Source: Comamonas terrigena NBRC 13299 (GTDB lineage: Bacteria; Pseudomonadota; Gammaproteobacteria; Burkholderiales; Burkholderiaceae_C). From it: a stretch of 64,000 nucleotides of DNA. Below the pieces are notes generated by a model, which was not told the origin of the DNA, ran no database searches, and was given only the letters and a program-made list of their open reading frames with translations. The stretch covers positions 310,001 through 374,000 of the forward strand of contig NZ_AP019749.1 in the NCBI RefSeq assembly GCF_006740045.1. Direction: 5' to 3'. Below are positions 27,839 through 38,410 of the stretch, piece by piece; position 1 is the stretch's first letter, and the number at the start of each line of letters is the position of its first letter. A program made the position numbers and the translations under genes.

Positions 27839-30800
27839 CAGAACACGCCGGTACCGATTTCGCGCTGGCTGGCCGCGCTTGCGCCGGAGGCGATGTACAG
27901 CGGCACCACGCCCAGAATGAATGCCAGGGACGTCATCAGAATGGGGCGGAAGCGCAGATGGGCTGCCTCCAGTGCCGCGTCATAGGCACTCATGCCCTGG
28001 GCGTGCAGGTCCTTCGCAAATTCCACGATCAAGATCGCGTTCTTGGCGGACAGACCGATCACGGTGATCAGCGCCACCTGGAAGTAGATGTCGTTGGGCA
28101 TGCCGCGGATGAACATCCCGGCCAGCGCGCCCAGCACGCCCAGGGGCACCACCAGCATCACGGACAGCGGAATGCTCCAGCTTTCATACAGCGCAGCCAG
28201 GCACAGGAACACGGCCAGGATGGAGAAGGCGTACAGCAGCATGGCCGAGGAGCCGGACTTCTTTTCGTCCAGCGACTGGCCGGTCCACTCGTAGCCAAAA
28301 CCTTCGGGCAGGTCCAGGGCGAGCTTTTCCATCTCGGCCATGGCCTGGCCACTGGTGTAGCCGGGCTTGGCGGAGCCGGTGATGCTCATGGAGGGGTAGC
28401 CGTTGTAGCGGGTCACCTGCATGGGGCCGGAGATCCACTTGGCGCTCACCATGGTGGAGAGCTCCACCAGCTTGCCATCCGCATTGGGCACGGTCAGACG
28501 CATCACGTCTTCCGGCTGCATGCGGCGGTGGGCATCGGCCTGGATGGTCACGCGCTGCATATAGCCCTGGTTGGGGAAGTCGGTGGAGTTCGACGAACCC
28601 AGGGCCGTGGCCAGCGTGGACGCCAGATCTCCCATGCTGACGCGCTGTGCATACACGGCGTCGCGGTTGATGTTGACCTGCCACTGTGGCGCATCGTCCA
28701 CGCCGTCAAAGCGCACACCGGTCAGGATGGGGCTCTGGTTGGCCTTGCCCATCAGCATGTTGCGCGCTTCCAGCAGGGCCGCGTGGCCCTTGGCGCCACG
28801 GTCCAGCAGGCGGAACGTGAAACCATCGCTGTTGCCCAGTTCCGGAATCGACGGCGGCACCAGGGTGTAGATGAAGCCGTCGCGCAGCGCCATCATGGCA
28901 CCCATGGTGCGGCCGGCAAACGATTGCGCATCCGAGCCCGCACCACTGCGCTGCGACCAGTCCTTGAGGGTGGTGAACGCCAGACCCATGTTCTGTCCCT
29001 GGCCGGAGAAGCTGAAGCCCAGAATGCTCACGATGTGGTCGGTTTCGGGCTGGCTCAGCACAAACTTTTCCAGCTCGGCCACGGCGTCACCGGTACGGTC
29101 CAGCGTGGCGCCGGGCGGCAGCTGTGCCAGCGAGATCACATAGCCCTGGTCTTCCGTCGGCAGGAAGGCGCTGGGCAGCTTCATGAACATGAAGGCCACA
29201 CCGGCGATCACCAGCAGATAGACCACCACGGCCTGGAACGAGCGCTTGACCACGGAGTTCAATGCACCGTGGTAGCGCTTGGTGCCGGCGTCAAATTTGC
29301 GGTTGAACCAGTTGTAGAAGGGGCCCAGCGGGCCGGTCTTCTTGTCATGCGCATGGCCCTTGGGGATGGGCTTGAGCATGGTCGCGCACAGCGCGGGGGT
29401 CAGCGTCAGCGCAAAGAAGCCGGAGAAGAAGATGGAGATGGCCATCACCAGCGAGAACTGGCGGTAGATGTTGCCGGTGGCGCCGGAGAACATGGCCAGC
29501 GGCAGGAACACGGTGACCAGAATCACCGTGATGCCGACCACGGCGCCCTGGATCTGGCCCATGGCCTTGATCGTGGCTTCCTTGGGCGGTATGCCTTCCT
29601 CGGCCATGATGCGCTCGACGTTCTCCACCACCACGATGGCATCGTCCACCACGATACCGATCACCAGCACCATGGCGAACATGGCCAGGATGTTGATGGT
29701 CAGCCCCGCAGCCAGCATGACGCCGAAGGTCCCCAGCAGGGCGATGGGCACCACGATGGTCGGGATCAGTGTGTAGCGGATGTTCTGCAGGAAGACCAGC
29801 ATCACGATGAACACCAGCACGATGGCTTCGAGCAGGGTGTGCACCACTTTCTCGATCGAGATCTTGACGAACTTCGAGGTGTCGTACGGCGCGGACCAGT
29901 TCACGCCCGGGGGCAGGAAGGGCGCCAGCGTGTCCATCTTTTCATAGACCAGCTTGGCCGTGGCCATGGCGTTGGCGGTGGAGGTCAGCTGCACCGCCAT
30001 GGCGACGGCAGGCTTGCCGTCCAGGCGGGAGTTGAAGGCATAGGACTCGGTGCCCAGCTCCACGCGGGCCACGTCCTTGATGCGCACGGTCGAGCCGTCG
30101 GCGTTGGAGCGCAGCACCACGTTGCCGAATTGCTCGGGCGTCGTGAGCTGGCCGGGGACCACGATACTGGCGCTCATGGTCGTGCCGGGGACGTTGGGGG
30201 TGTCACCCAGTGCACCGCCGGAGATCTGCTGGTTCTGTGCGGCGATCGCGGCATTCACCGAGGCAATGGGCAGGCCATAGCCTTGCAGCTTGATGGGGTC
30301 GACCCAGATGCGCATGGCGCGGCCGGCCGCGAACAGCTGGGCCTTGCCCACGCCTTCCAGGCGCTGGACTTCGGGCAGCACGTTGCGGTTGACGTAGTCG
30401 GCAATGTCGTCGCGCGACGTTTCCCCGGACTCGGCCTGGAAGGCCAGAATCATCAGGAAGTTGCTCATCGCCTTGTCGACCTTCACCCCCAGTGCCTGCA
30501 CCACGCTGGGCAGACGGGGCTCGGCCCGCGCCAGGCGGTTCTGCACGTCCACCTGGGCCAGGTCGGCATTGGTGCCGGGCTTGAAGGTGAGGGTCAGGGT
30601 GCCCTGGCCCCCGGCGGGGGCCTTGCTTTCCATGTACATCAGGCCGGCGGCACCGTTCATCTCACGTTCAATGAGCTGAAGCACCGAATCGGTCATGGTC
30701 TCGGAGGTGGCTCCGGGGTAGGTGGCCGTGACTGTGATCGTGGGCGGTGCCACGGACGGGAACTGCGCCACTGGCAGCTGGGTGATCGAGATGATGCCAG

Positions 30801-30864
30801 CCAGCACCACAAAGATCGCAATCACCCACGCAAAGATAGGGCGGTGGATAAAAAACTTCGACAT
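27829..30864 (-). CDS. RND efflux pump transporter (AcrB/MexB type), C-terminally frameshifted
   Basis: This is the proton-driven inner-membrane pump of a tripartite multidrug exporter. The protein keeps nearly everything: MSKFFIHRPIFAWVIAIFV at the N-terminus, the proton-relay aspartates in VVDDAIVVVENVER (TM4), the relay lysine in GLSAKNAILIVEF (TM10), and GFALTLTPALCATMLKP-like sequence. It stops after 1011 residues at REIGTGVFWAW. Relatives run on for about 40-50 residues through TM12, and the missing part exists in the next frame (27689-27838). It lies 15 bases behind the fusion-protein gene. As read, the product would lack its last membrane helix. Confidence 0.93.
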   Translation of the reverse strand: MSKFFIHRPIFAWVIAIFVVLAGIISITQLPVAQFPSVAPPTITVTATYPGATSETMTDSVLQLIEREMNGAAGLMYMESKAPAGGQGTLTLTFKPGTNADLAQVDVQNRLARAEPRLPSVVQALGVKVDKAMSNFLMILAFQAESGETSRDDIADYVNRNVLPEVQRLEGVGKAQLFAAGRAMRIWVDPIKLQGYGLPIASVNAAIAAQNQQISGGALGDTPNVPGTTMSASIVVPGQLTTPEQFGNVVLRSNADGSTVRIKDVARVELGTESYAFNSRLDGKPAVAMAVQLTSTANAMATAKLVYEKMDTLAPFLPPGVNWSAPYDTSKFVKISIEKVVHTLLEAIVLVFIVMLVFLQNIRYTLIPTIVVPIALLGTFGVMLAAGLTINILAMFAMVLVIGIVVDDAIVVVENVERIMAEEGIPPKEATIKAMGQIQGAVVGITVILVTVFLPLAMFSGATGNIYRQFSLVMAISIFFSGFFALTLTPALCATMLKPIPKGHAHDKKTGPLGPFYNWFNRKFDAGTKRYHGALNSVVKRSFQAVVVYLLVIAGVAFMFMKLPSAFLPTEDQGYVISLAQLPPGATLDRTGDAVAELEKFVLSQPETDHIVSILGFSFSGQGQNMGLAFTTLKDWSQRSGAGSDAQSFAGRTMGAMMALRDGFIYTLVPPSIPELGNSDGFTFRLLDRGAKGHAALLEARNMLMGKANQSPILTGVRFDGVDDAPQWQVNINRDAVYAQRVSMGDLASTLATALGSSNSTDFPNQGYMQRVTIQADAHRRMQPEDVMRLTVPNADGKLVELSTMVSAKWISGPMQVTRYNGYPSMSITGSAKPGYTSGQAMAEMEKLALDLPEGFGYEWTGQSLDEKKSGSSAMLLYAFSILAVFLCLAALYESWSIPLSVMLVVPLGVLGALAGMFIRGMPNDIYFQVALITVIGLSAKNAILIVEFAKDLHAQGMSAYDAALEAAHLRFRPILMTSLAFILGVVPLYIASGASAASQREIGTGVFWAW

Positions 30865-30879
30865 AGAAATCTGTCCCGT

Positions 30880-32187
30880 TTATTGGGCCGCCGCAGGCTT
30901 GGCGTCTGCGGCAGCTTCCGGCTTGGCGGCGGGGGCTTTGTCTGCGGCCGGAGCGGCTGCTGCGGGAGCGGCCTTGGCGTCGGCTTGCCATGGCACCGGG
31001 GTCACTTTCTTGGCACCCATGCCGACCTTGATCACGCCGTCCACCATGACTTTTTCGCCCTCCTTGAGGCCACCCGTCACGATCCAGTTGTTGCCTTGTG
31101 AACCATTGATCTGCACGGGACGCGGGGCCACGGTGCCGTCTTCCGCCACCACCAGCACGAAGTTACCCTTTTCATTGCGGGTCACGGACTGCTGGGGAAT
31201 GACAGCGGCGTTGTCCACCTGGGCCTGTTCCAGCTGCACGCGCACATACATGCCGGGCAGCAGCAGACCATTCGGGTTGGGCAGCTCGGCACGGACGCTG
31301 ACCTGGCCGGTGTTCTCGTCCACGGTCAGATCGGTGAACAGCATGCGGCCGGTGTGGCCGTATTCCTTGCCGTCTTCGGTGAAGACATGGACCTTGGCGG
31401 CGTTCGCGCCGTCACGGGTGAGCTTGCCGGCGGCCAGCGCTTCCTTGAGCCGCAGGATGTCGGTCGAAGACTGCGTCAGGTTGACGTACAGCGGATGGAT
31501 CTGCTGGATGGTGGCCAGCTGGGTGGCTTCGCCCTGGCCGACCAGCGCGCCCTCGGTCACCATGGCGCGGCCAATGCGGCCGGCGATGGGGGCGGTGACT
31601 GTGGCATAGCCCAGGTTGACATTGGCGTTGGTCACACCGGCCTTGCCGGCGGCCACCTGGGCCAGTGCCGCTTTTTCGGCCGCGATCGCGGCGTCGTAGT
31701 CCTGCTTGCTGATGGCATTGGCTTCCACCAGGGGCTTGTAGCGGCGTGCGGTGGCGGCCGCCTGCACCAGGCTGGCTTCGGCCTGGGCCAGGGTGGCTTG
31801 CGCGCTTTGCAGATTGGCCTGGTAGGGCGTGCTGTCGATCTGGAAGAGTTTCTGGCCGACCTTGACGTCCGAGCCTTCCTGGAACAGGCGCTTTTGCAGG
31901 ATGCCGGCCGCGCGTGCGCGGACCTGGGCGGTGCGGAAGGCTTCCAGGCGACCGGGCAGATCGGTCACCAGGGGAACGCTGCCCAGCTTCACGGTCACCA
32001 CACCGACTTCCGGAGGCTTGGCCTGTGCGGCTGCTTGCGCATTCTGCGCACCGTCATTTTTGTCGCCACATGCAGCCAGGCTCAAGGCCGACACCACTGC
32101 CACGCCCAGGGCGATGGCGCGCAAACGGGCGTGGGGGGCGAAGAGGGGGGCCTTGGCCGCACGGCTTGCTTCATACACGGGATGCAT
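30880..32187 (-). CDS. RND efflux periplasmic adaptor (membrane-fusion lipoprotein, AcrA/MexA type)
   Basis: This is the periplasmic adaptor that links the RND pump to the outer-membrane channel. The 435-residue precursor has lipobox LAAC (Cys40), the barrel-sandwich lipoyl halves (VRARAAGILQKRLFQEGSDV near 90-110; GYATVTAPIAGRIGRAMV near 190-207), and an alpha-hairpin between them. The C-terminus is an Ala/Lys/Pro-rich tail. The first 20 residues before the signal core are longer than usual, but no later start fits better. It is first in the operon and divergent from the TetR-family repressor. Confidence 0.95.
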   Translation of the reverse strand: MHPVYEASRAAKAPLFAPHARLRAIALGVAVVSALSLAACGDKNDGAQNAQAAAQAKPPEVGVVTVKLGSVPLVTDLPGRLEAFRTAQVRARAAGILQKRLFQEGSDVKVGQKLFQIDSTPYQANLQSAQATLAQAEASLVQAAATARRYKPLVEANAISKQDYDAAIAAEKAALAQVAAGKAGVTNANVNLGYATVTAPIAGRIGRAMVTEGALVGQGEATQLATIQQIHPLYVNLTQSSTDILRLKEALAAGKLTRDGANAAKVHVFTEDGKEYGHTGRMLFTDLTVDENTGQVSVRAELPNPNGLLLPGMYVRVQLEQAQVDNAAVIPQQSVTRNEKGNFVLVVAEDGTVAPRPVQINGSQGNNWIVTGGLKEGEKVMVDGVIKVGMGAKKVTPVPWQADAKAAPAAAAPAADKAPAAKPEAAADAKPAAAQ

Positions 32188-32284
32188 GAAAGTCCTTCCG
32201 GTAGTTTGTTGGATGCAAAAAAGGGCGCGATGCCTGTGCGTCGCGCCAAAAACAGAGTCTCATGCCCTGGAAATCGATGTCGCA

Positions 32285-32312
32285 ATTATACATACATCCA
32301 TGAATGTATAAT
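32285..32312. promoter_or_regulatory. AcrR/TtgR-like operator with embedded -10 boxes
   Basis: A 28-base inverted repeat with a single mismatched pair; each half begins ATTATACAT and the centre is CATCCATG. Its core closely resembles the E. coli AcrR operator (TACATACATT ... AATGTATGTA). The outer ends read TATAAT outward on each strand (32307-32312 on plus, 32290-32285 on minus), so bound repressor would cover the -10 boxes of both divergent promoters. I see no clear -35 elements. Confidence 0.75.
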
Positions 32313-32387
32313 GACACTTGAGGCTGCTGACAGCATCCTCCGAGTCTGTGGGATGAATGTCAAACCCTGTGTGGGAAGGAGTGCAGC

Positions 32388-33017
32388 GTGGCGCGTCGGA
32401 CAAAGGAAGATGCTTGCGCGACCCGCAACAGTCTGCTGGATGCGGCGGAGCAGGTGTTCTATGAGCAAGGGGTGGCGCGCGCCTCGCTCAATGAAATAGC
32501 GCAGCGCGCGGGGGCCACGCGGGGCGCGGTCTATTGGCACTTCAAGGACAAGCTGGATCTGTTCTACGCCATGCTGGAGCGGGTCACGCTGCCGCTGGAG
32601 CAGGCCGCCTATGGCGAGGATGTGGGTGGCGCCCGGCTGGAAGGCCTGGCGCGGGTGCGGCATGTGATTGCGTCCGTCTTTGTGCGGCTGGAAGAGGATT
32701 CGCAGACCCGCAAGGTGTTCGAGGTGCTGCTGCACAAGGTGGAATACGTAGGGGAGCTGGTGTCCGTGCAGGAGCGCAATGTACAGGCGATGGCAGAGTT
32801 CGGCGCCAAGCTGGAAGCCGCGCTGGTGCATGCGCAGGGCGAGCAGCAGATCGAGCTGCCGGTCAGTGCGGGCGAGGCGGCGCTGGCTTTGCGCTGTCTG
32901 TTTGATGGGGTGATCCAGAGCTGGCTGCTTTCGCGCGGCGGTTTTGGGCTCTCGGCAGTGGGCATGCGCGCCGTGGATGCGTACCTGCGGGGTCTGGGGT
33001 TTGCCTTGGCTGCGTGA
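32388..33017 (+). CDS. TetR-family repressor of the RND operon (AcrR-like)
   Basis: This is probably the local repressor of the divergent efflux operon and of itself. The 209-residue protein has a TetR N-terminal HTH (about residues 10-56: TRNSLLDAAEQVFYEQGVARASLNEIA in two parts, then GATRGAVYWHFKDKLDLF), and the AcrR/TtgR type ligand-binding half, including LEGLARVRHVIASVF and CLFDGVIQSWLL. The start is GTG at 32388, preceded by GGGAAGGAG. A well-matched AcrR-type operator lies in the divergent region. The inducing compounds cannot be read from the sequence. Confidence 0.92.
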   Translation: MARRTKEDACATRNSLLDAAEQVFYEQGVARASLNEIAQRAGATRGAVYWHFKDKLDLFYAMLERVTLPLEQAAYGEDVGGARLEGLARVRHVIASVFVRLEEDSQTRKVFEVLLHKVEYVGELVSVQERNVQAMAEFGAKLEAALVHAQGEQQIELPVSAGEAALALRCLFDGVIQSWLLSRGGFGLSAVGMRAVDAYLRGLGFALAA

Positions 33018-33084
33018 TGCTGCGCTGACTGCGTGGGAAAGTCATGCCACAATAGCGGGCTTGAGACGTTGAATTGTGTCTGTA

Positions 33085-33160
33085 GCGGCTGTAGCTCAGT
33101 GGATAGAGTATTGGCCTCCGAAGCCAAGGGTCGTGGGTTCGATCCCCGCCAGCCGCGCCA
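33085..33160 (+). tRNA. tRNA-Arg (CCG)
   Basis: 76 bases with CCA encoded. Acceptor GCGGCTG pairs with CAGCCGC, the anticodon loop is CTCCGAA (anticodon CCG), and the T-arm has GGTTCGATCC. It is the first of four tRNA genes ahead of tuf. Confidence 0.95.
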
Positions 33161-33230
33161 TCTTCTGCTGCACTTTGTGTGGAGGAGGAAGAAAAAATCA
33201 CCGATTTCTTTTTGCGAGAAAAAACGGTGC

Positions 33231-33236
33231 TACAAT
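33231..33236 (+). promoter_or_regulatory. Possible -10 box of the tRNA-Tyr-Gly-Thr-tuf unit
   Basis: TACAAT ends 12 bases ahead of tRNA-Tyr, a spacing suited to a stable-RNA promoter. No -35 hexamer lies at the normal distance, so the call is weak. Confidence 0.35.
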
Positions 33237-33248
33237 TCAAATCTCTTC

Positions 33249-33334
33249 GGAGGGGTGCCCGAGTGGCTAAAGGGGGCAGACTGTAAATCTGTTGGCTTAC
33301 GCCTACACTGGTTCGAATCCAGTCCCCTCCACCA
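33249..33334 (+). tRNA. tRNA-Tyr (GTA)
   Basis: An 86-base class II tRNA with a long variable arm. Acceptor GGAGGGG pairs with CCCCTCC, the anticodon loop is CTGTAAA (anticodon GTA), and CCA is encoded. Confidence 0.96.
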
Positions 33335-33388
33335 GTAATGGTTGCAAGAGATGTGTCGCCTAGGGCGATGCGCGCAAACGCAAGGTTT

Positions 33389-33462
33389 GCGGGAGTAGTT
33401 CAATGGTAGAACCCTAGCCTTCCAAGCTAATGACGCGGGTTCGATTCCCGTCTCCCGCTCCA
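33389..33462 (+). tRNA. tRNA-Gly (TCC)
   Basis: 74 bases. Acceptor GCGGGAG pairs with CTCCCGC, anticodon loop CTTCCAA (anticodon TCC), CCA encoded. Confidence 0.96.
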
Positions 33463-33502
33463 GGTTTGAAATTCCAACATTGCGCATTCGTGCGTGGTGT
33501 TT

Positions 33503-33577
<75 letters not shown>

Positions 33578-33651
33578 TCTTTCTGGTGCTTCTTTCAGAT
33601 GGTAGCGCCCAGAGCAAGTTAGAGCATTTGATTTTTTTCGGAGTCGAAAAA

Positions 33652-34842
<1,191 letters not shown>

Positions 34843-34855
34843 AATTTAAGGGTTT

Positions 34856-34931
34856 AGGGGTATAGCTCAATTGGCAGAGCGTCGGTCTCCAAAACCGAAG
34901 GTTGTAGGTTCGATTCCTACTGCCCCTGCCA
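34856..34931 (+). tRNA. tRNA-Trp (CCA)
   Basis: 76 bases, anticodon loop CTCCAAA (anticodon CCA), acceptor AGGGGTA pairing with TGCCCCT through one G:U, CCA encoded. It lies 13 bases after tuf and just ahead of secE, the conserved tuf-trpT-secE-nusG order. Confidence 0.96.
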
Positions 34932-34949
34932 CCTCTAGGTGGTAAAGAT

Positions 34950-34974
34950 AAGCCCGCCAGACTCTGGCGGGCTT
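34950..34974 (+). terminator. Hairpin between tRNA-Trp and secE
   Basis: A strong stem AGCCCGCCA / TGGCGGGCT is followed only by TTCAG, a weak T-run. It may act as a partial terminator or as the processing end of the tuf-tRNA-Trp transcript. Confidence 0.5.
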
Positions 34975-35020
34975 CAGTGTCTTGTGCTCGGCCATTGTGC
35001 TGTGCGAATGAAGATTAGGT

Positions 35021-35404
35021 ATGGCTACATCGCAAGTTGAAACAGTAAGCTCTGGCGCCGACAAGGCCAAGCTGGCTGCAGTGCTGGTTCTGGTGATTGC
35101 ATCCATCGCCGGCTTTTATTTTCTGGGCGCCCAAGGCCCTGTTGCGCAATGGGGCGTGCTGTTGGTCGGCCTGGTGGCCGCTGCGGCCGTGTTCCTGGTC
35201 TCCGAGCAAGGCAAGCAGTTGATTGCGTTTGCCAAGGATTCTTGGAAAGAAGTCAAAAAGGTTGTCTGGCCCTCGCGCAAAGAGACCTTGCAGATGACGC
35301 TTTATGTGTTCGCCTTTGTGGTGATCATGGCTTTGTTCCTCTGGTTGACCGACAAGACCGTGGAGTGGGTGTTGTATGACCTCATTCTGGGCTGGAGAAA
35401 ATAA
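35021..35404 (+). CDS. secE: Preprotein translocase subunit SecE
   Basis: SecE is an essential clamp of the SecYEG channel. The 127-residue protein has three membrane segments (about 22-40, 45-62, 95-118), as in E. coli, and the conserved amphipathic helix with [20 protein letters not shown] at about 75-94. Its stop overlaps the nusG start by one base. Confidence 0.96.
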   Translation: MATSQVETVSSGADKAKLAAVLVLVIASIAGFYFLGAQGPVAQWGVLLVGLVAAAAVFLVSEQGKQLIAFAKDSWKEVKKVVWPSRKETLQMTLYVFAFVVIMALFLWLTDKTVEWVLYDLILGWRK

Positions 35405-36000
35405 TGACTGATGCGATGGACGCAGGTGCATCGGGCGCTCAAGTGGCGCCCGCTGCTGCAGTGAATCCTGATTTGCGCTGGTATATCGTGCATGCCTATT
35501 CGGGCATGGAAAAAGCGGTGGAGCGCAACATCACGGAGCGCATTCAGCGTTCTGGTATGCAGGAAAAATTCGGCCGTATCCTGGTTCCCACCGAAGAAGT
35601 GGTGGAAATGAAGAATGGCCAGCGCAAGACCACCGAGCGTCGCCTGTTCCCGGGTTATGTGTTCGTCGAGATGGTGATGGACGACGACACCTGGCACCTG
35701 GTCAAGCACACCAGCAAGGTGACCGGCTTTGTGGGCGGCGCCAAGAACCGCCCTGCACCGATCTCGGAAGAGGAAGTGCAGAAGATCGTGAGCCAGATGC
35801 AGGAAGGCTCCGACAAGCCGCGCCACAAGATCGAGTTCATGGTGGGCGAGCTGGTGCGTGTCAAGGAAGGTCCGTTCACGGACTTCAACGGCACGGTCGA
35901 AGAAGTCAATTACGAGAAGAACCGCCTGCGGGTGTCCGTGGCGATCTTCGGTCGCTCCACTCCGGTGGAACTGGAATTTGCGCAGGTCGAAAAGACCTGA
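35404..36000 (+). CDS. nusG: Transcription antitermination factor NusG
   Basis: NusG binds RNA polymerase and links it to Rho and the ribosome. The 198-residue product has the NGN domain ([19 protein letters not shown] at about 22-40; [16 protein letters not shown] near 80) and the KOW domain ([20 protein letters not shown] near 147-165). It is coupled to secE by a one-base overlap and precedes the ribosomal protein genes. Confidence 0.97.
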   Translation: MTDAMDAGASGAQVAPAAAVNPDLRWYIVHAYSGMEKAVERNITERIQRSGMQEKFGRILVPTEEVVEMKNGQRKTTERRLFPGYVFVEMVMDDDTWHLVKHTSKVTGFVGGAKNRPAPISEEEVQKIVSQMQEGSDKPRHKIEFMVGELVRVKEGPFTDFNGTVEEVNYEKNRLRVSVAIFGRSTPVELEFAQVEKT

Positions 36001-36098
36001 TGCCGATCGCACGTTGTGGGACTCGCGTGCTGAAATAAGAGTCCTTTAACACGGGGAGCCATGTACTGCATGGCGCTATACCCGTAAGGAGTAAATCC

Positions 36099-36530
36099 AT
36101 GGCGAAGAAAATCGTCGGTTTTATCAAGCTGCAAGTGCCAGCTGGTAAGGCCAATCCTTCCCCTCCCATCGGTCCTGCGCTGGGTCAGCGCGGCCTGAAC
36201 ATCATGGAATTCTGCAAGGCATTCAATGCGCAGACCCAAGGTGTTGAGCCCGGTCTGCCTCTGCCTGTGGTGATCACGGCCTTTGCTGACAAGAGCTTCA
36301 CGTTCGTCATCAAGACCCCTCCCGCCACCGTGCTGATCAAGAAGGCCATCAAGCTGGACAAGGGTTCTTCGAACCCTCTGAAGGCCAAGGTCGGCAAGAT
36401 CACCCGCGCTCAGCTGGAAGAGATCGCTCAGACCAAGCTGAAGGACATGAATGCCGCTAACGTTGACGCCGCCGTGCGCACGCTGGCTGGTTCTGCCCGT
36501 TCGATGGGCGTGATCGTGGAGGGTTTGTAA
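36099..36530 (+). CDS. rplK: Ribosomal protein L11
   Basis: L11 forms the GTPase-associated stalk base on 23S rRNA. The 143-residue protein has the N-terminal [23 protein letters not shown] region (in two parts; the proline loop that contacts thiostrepton) and the C-terminal rRNA-binding domain ending [16 protein letters not shown] ribosome-binding site precedes it, as does a small hairpin in the leader (GCCATG / CATGGC at 36058-36074). Confidence 0.98.
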   Translation: MAKKIVGFIKLQVPAGKANPSPPIGPALGQRGLNIMEFCKAFNAQTQGVEPGLPLPVVITAFADKSFTFVIKTPPATVLIKKAIKLDKGSSNPLKAKVGKITRAQLEEIAQTKLKDMNAANVDAAVRTLAGSARSMGVIVEGL

Positions 36531-36531
36531 A

Positions 36532-37227
36532 ATGGCCAAGTTGACCAAGAAGCAAAAAGCTCTCCAAGGCAAGGTGGACTCCACCAAGCTGTACGCCTTC
36601 GGCGAAGCCGTGGTGCTGGTGAAGGAAGCTGCAACCGCCAAGTTCGATGAATCCATCGATGTGGCCGTGCAACTGGGCGTGGATGCCAAGAAGTCGGACC
36701 AAGTGGTGCGCGGCGCTGTCGTGCTGCCTCACGGTACCGGCAAGACCACCCGTGTGGCCGTGTTCGCACAAGGCGCCAAGGCTGAAGAAGCCAAGGCCGC
36801 TGGTGCTGACATCGTCGGCATGGACGATCTGGCTGCCCAAGTCAAGGCTGGCGACATGCCCTTTGACGTGGTGATCGCTGCTCCCGACGCTATGCGTGTC
36901 GTGGGTCAGCTGGGTCAGATCCTGGGCCCACGTGGCCTGATGCCCAACCCCAAGGTGGGTACTGTGACTCCCGACGTCGCTACGGCCGTGAAGAACGCCA
37001 AGGCTGGTCAGGTGCAGTTCCGCGTGGACAAGGCTGGTATCGTGCACTCGACCATTGGCCGCCGCTCGTTCGACAACGACAAGCTGCAAGCCAACCTGGC
37101 CGCCCTGGTGGACGCGCTGAACAAGGCCAAGCCTGCTTCCAGCAAGGGTCTGTACCTGCGCAAGGTGGCGGTTTCCTCTACGATGGGTGTGGGTGTTCGC
37201 GTCGAGCCCCAATCCATCGCAGCGTAA
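36532..37227 (+). CDS. rplA: Ribosomal protein L1
   Basis: L1 is a 23S stalk protein and, in many bacteria, the translational repressor of rplK-rplA. The 231-residue product has the signature around [20 protein letters not shown] and ends [13 protein letters not shown]. It starts one base after the rplK stop, so the two are coupled. Confidence 0.98.
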   Translation: MAKLTKKQKALQGKVDSTKLYAFGEAVVLVKEAATAKFDESIDVAVQLGVDAKKSDQVVRGAVVLPHGTGKTTRVAVFAQGAKAEEAKAAGADIVGMDDLAAQVKAGDMPFDVVIAAPDAMRVVGQLGQILGPRGLMPNPKVGTVTPDVATAVKNAKAGQVQFRVDKAGIVHSTIGRRSFDNDKLQANLAALVDALNKAKPASSKGLYLRKVAVSSTMGVGVRVEPQSIAA

Positions 37228-37452
37228 TTCGCTAAAATCTTCTGCCCGGATTTGTCCGGGCTGATGTGGTGGGCTGTCCATGTGCGCATGGACAGGTCAT
37301 CCAAGACCGCTGGTGTGGCTTGCCACTTAATTGCATAGCCAGCGCAGATGGCGATCCCGCTGCAGATGGATGAATGTCCTCTAACAGTTGGTCGCTGCAA
37401 CAAGAGCGCGCACAAGGGGCTTGCCCTGCGTGCGCATTTGAAGGAGTAGACC
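37228..37452 (+). promoter_or_regulatory. rplJL leader (probable L10 autoregulatory region)
   Basis: The 225-base gap ahead of rplJ contains two strong hairpins: GCCCGGA / TCCGGGC at 37244-37261 and the perfect 9-pair CTGTCCATG / CATGGACAG with a TGCG loop at 37274-37295. A TAAAAT hexamer at 37233 could be a -10 box. In other bacteria this position holds the mRNA site bound by the L10-L7/L12 complex. The role is inferred from position and structure. Confidence 0.5.
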
Positions 37453-37980
37453 TTGAGTCTTAATCGCAGTGAGAAAGAAGCGGTCATCAACGAAGTGACC
37501 AGCCTCGCCGCTAAAGCTCAAACGCTTGTGATCGCGGAATACCGTGGCATCACGGTCGCCGACATGACCAAACTGCGTAGCGAAGCGCGCAGCAAGGGTG
37601 TGAGCCTGAGCGTGTTGAAGAACACCCTGGCCCGCCGTGCTGTCGCCGGTAGCGCGTTTGAAGTGGTGGCTGACCAGATGACTGGTCCCCTGATCTATGG
37701 CTTCTCTGAAGACGCAGTGGCTGCCGCCAAGGTGGTGGCCGACTTCGCGAAGACCAACGACAAGTTGGTGATTCGCGGTGGCGCGTTTTCGGGCAAGGCC
37801 CTGGACGTGAACGGCGTGAAGCAGCTGGCAAGCATCCCCTCGAAGGAAGTGCTGCTGGCCCAAGTGTGTGGCTTGCTCATGTCGCCTATGTCGCGTACAG
37901 CCGTTGTGCTGGGTGCGCTGGCGGCAAAGAAGAGCGAAGGCGCAGAGCAACCTGCCGCCGAAGAAGCCGCTGCAGCTTAA
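37453..37980 (+). CDS. rplJ: Ribosomal protein L10
   Basis: L10 anchors the L7/L12 stalk. The 175-residue protein begins [18 protein letters not shown], carries [18 protein letters not shown] at about 28-45, and ends in an Ala/Glu-rich tail that holds the L12 dimers. The start codon is TTG with AAGGAG seven bases upstream; a rare start codon fits the tight control of this gene. Confidence 0.97.
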   Translation: MSLNRSEKEAVINEVTSLAAKAQTLVIAEYRGITVADMTKLRSEARSKGVSLSVLKNTLARRAVAGSAFEVVADQMTGPLIYGFSEDAVAAAKVVADFAKTNDKLVIRGGAFSGKALDVNGVKQLASIPSKEVLLAQVCGLLMSPMSRTAVVLGALAAKKSEGAEQPAAEEAAAA

Positions 37981-38020
37981 TTGCGGCAACAAACAACCAA
38001 CAAATTGTTAGGAAATTAAC

Positions 38021-38395
38021 ATGGCATTCGATAAAGACGCATTCTTGACCGCCCTGGACAGCATGACTGTTCTGGAACTGAACGACCTGGTCAAGGCAAT
38101 TGAAGAAAAGTTTGGCGTGAGCGCTGCCGCTATGGCTGCTCCTGCTGCTGCTGGCGGCGGTGCTGCTGCTGCTGCTGAAGAAAAGACCGAGTTCAACGTG
38201 GTGCTGGCTGAAGCCGGTTCCAACAAGGTTGCCGTGATCAAGGCCGTGCGCGAAATCACCGGCCTGGGTCTGAAGGAAGCCAAGGACCTGGTCGACGGCG
38301 CTCCCAAGAACGTGAAGGAAGGCGTGGCCAAGGCCGACGCTGAAGCCGCAGTGAAGAAGCTGACCGAAGCTGGTGCTAAGGCTGAACTCAAGTAA
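38021..38395 (+). CDS. rplL: Ribosomal protein L7/L12
   Basis: L7/L12 is the multicopy stalk protein that recruits GTPase factors. The 124-residue protein has the N-terminal dimerisation helix ([20 protein letters not shown]), the Ala/Gly hinge (about residues 38-54) and the factor-binding C-domain ([18 protein letters not shown]). Codon use is strongly biased, as expected for one of the most abundant proteins. A GTTAGGA ribosome-binding site precedes it. Confidence 0.98.
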   Translation: MAFDKDAFLTALDSMTVLELNDLVKAIEEKFGVSAAAMAAPAAAGGGAAAAAEEKTEFNVVLAEAGSNKVAVIKAVREITGLGLKEAKDLVDGAPKNVKEGVAKADAEAAVKKLTEAGAKAELK

Positions 38396-38410
38396 TTGAG
38401 TCCAATCCTG

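Noticed and set aside
27958..31101. A 1047-codon plus-strand frame across the RND pump gene
   Set aside because: It is the mirror of the pump coding strand and rich in His/Gly/Gln, with no domain.
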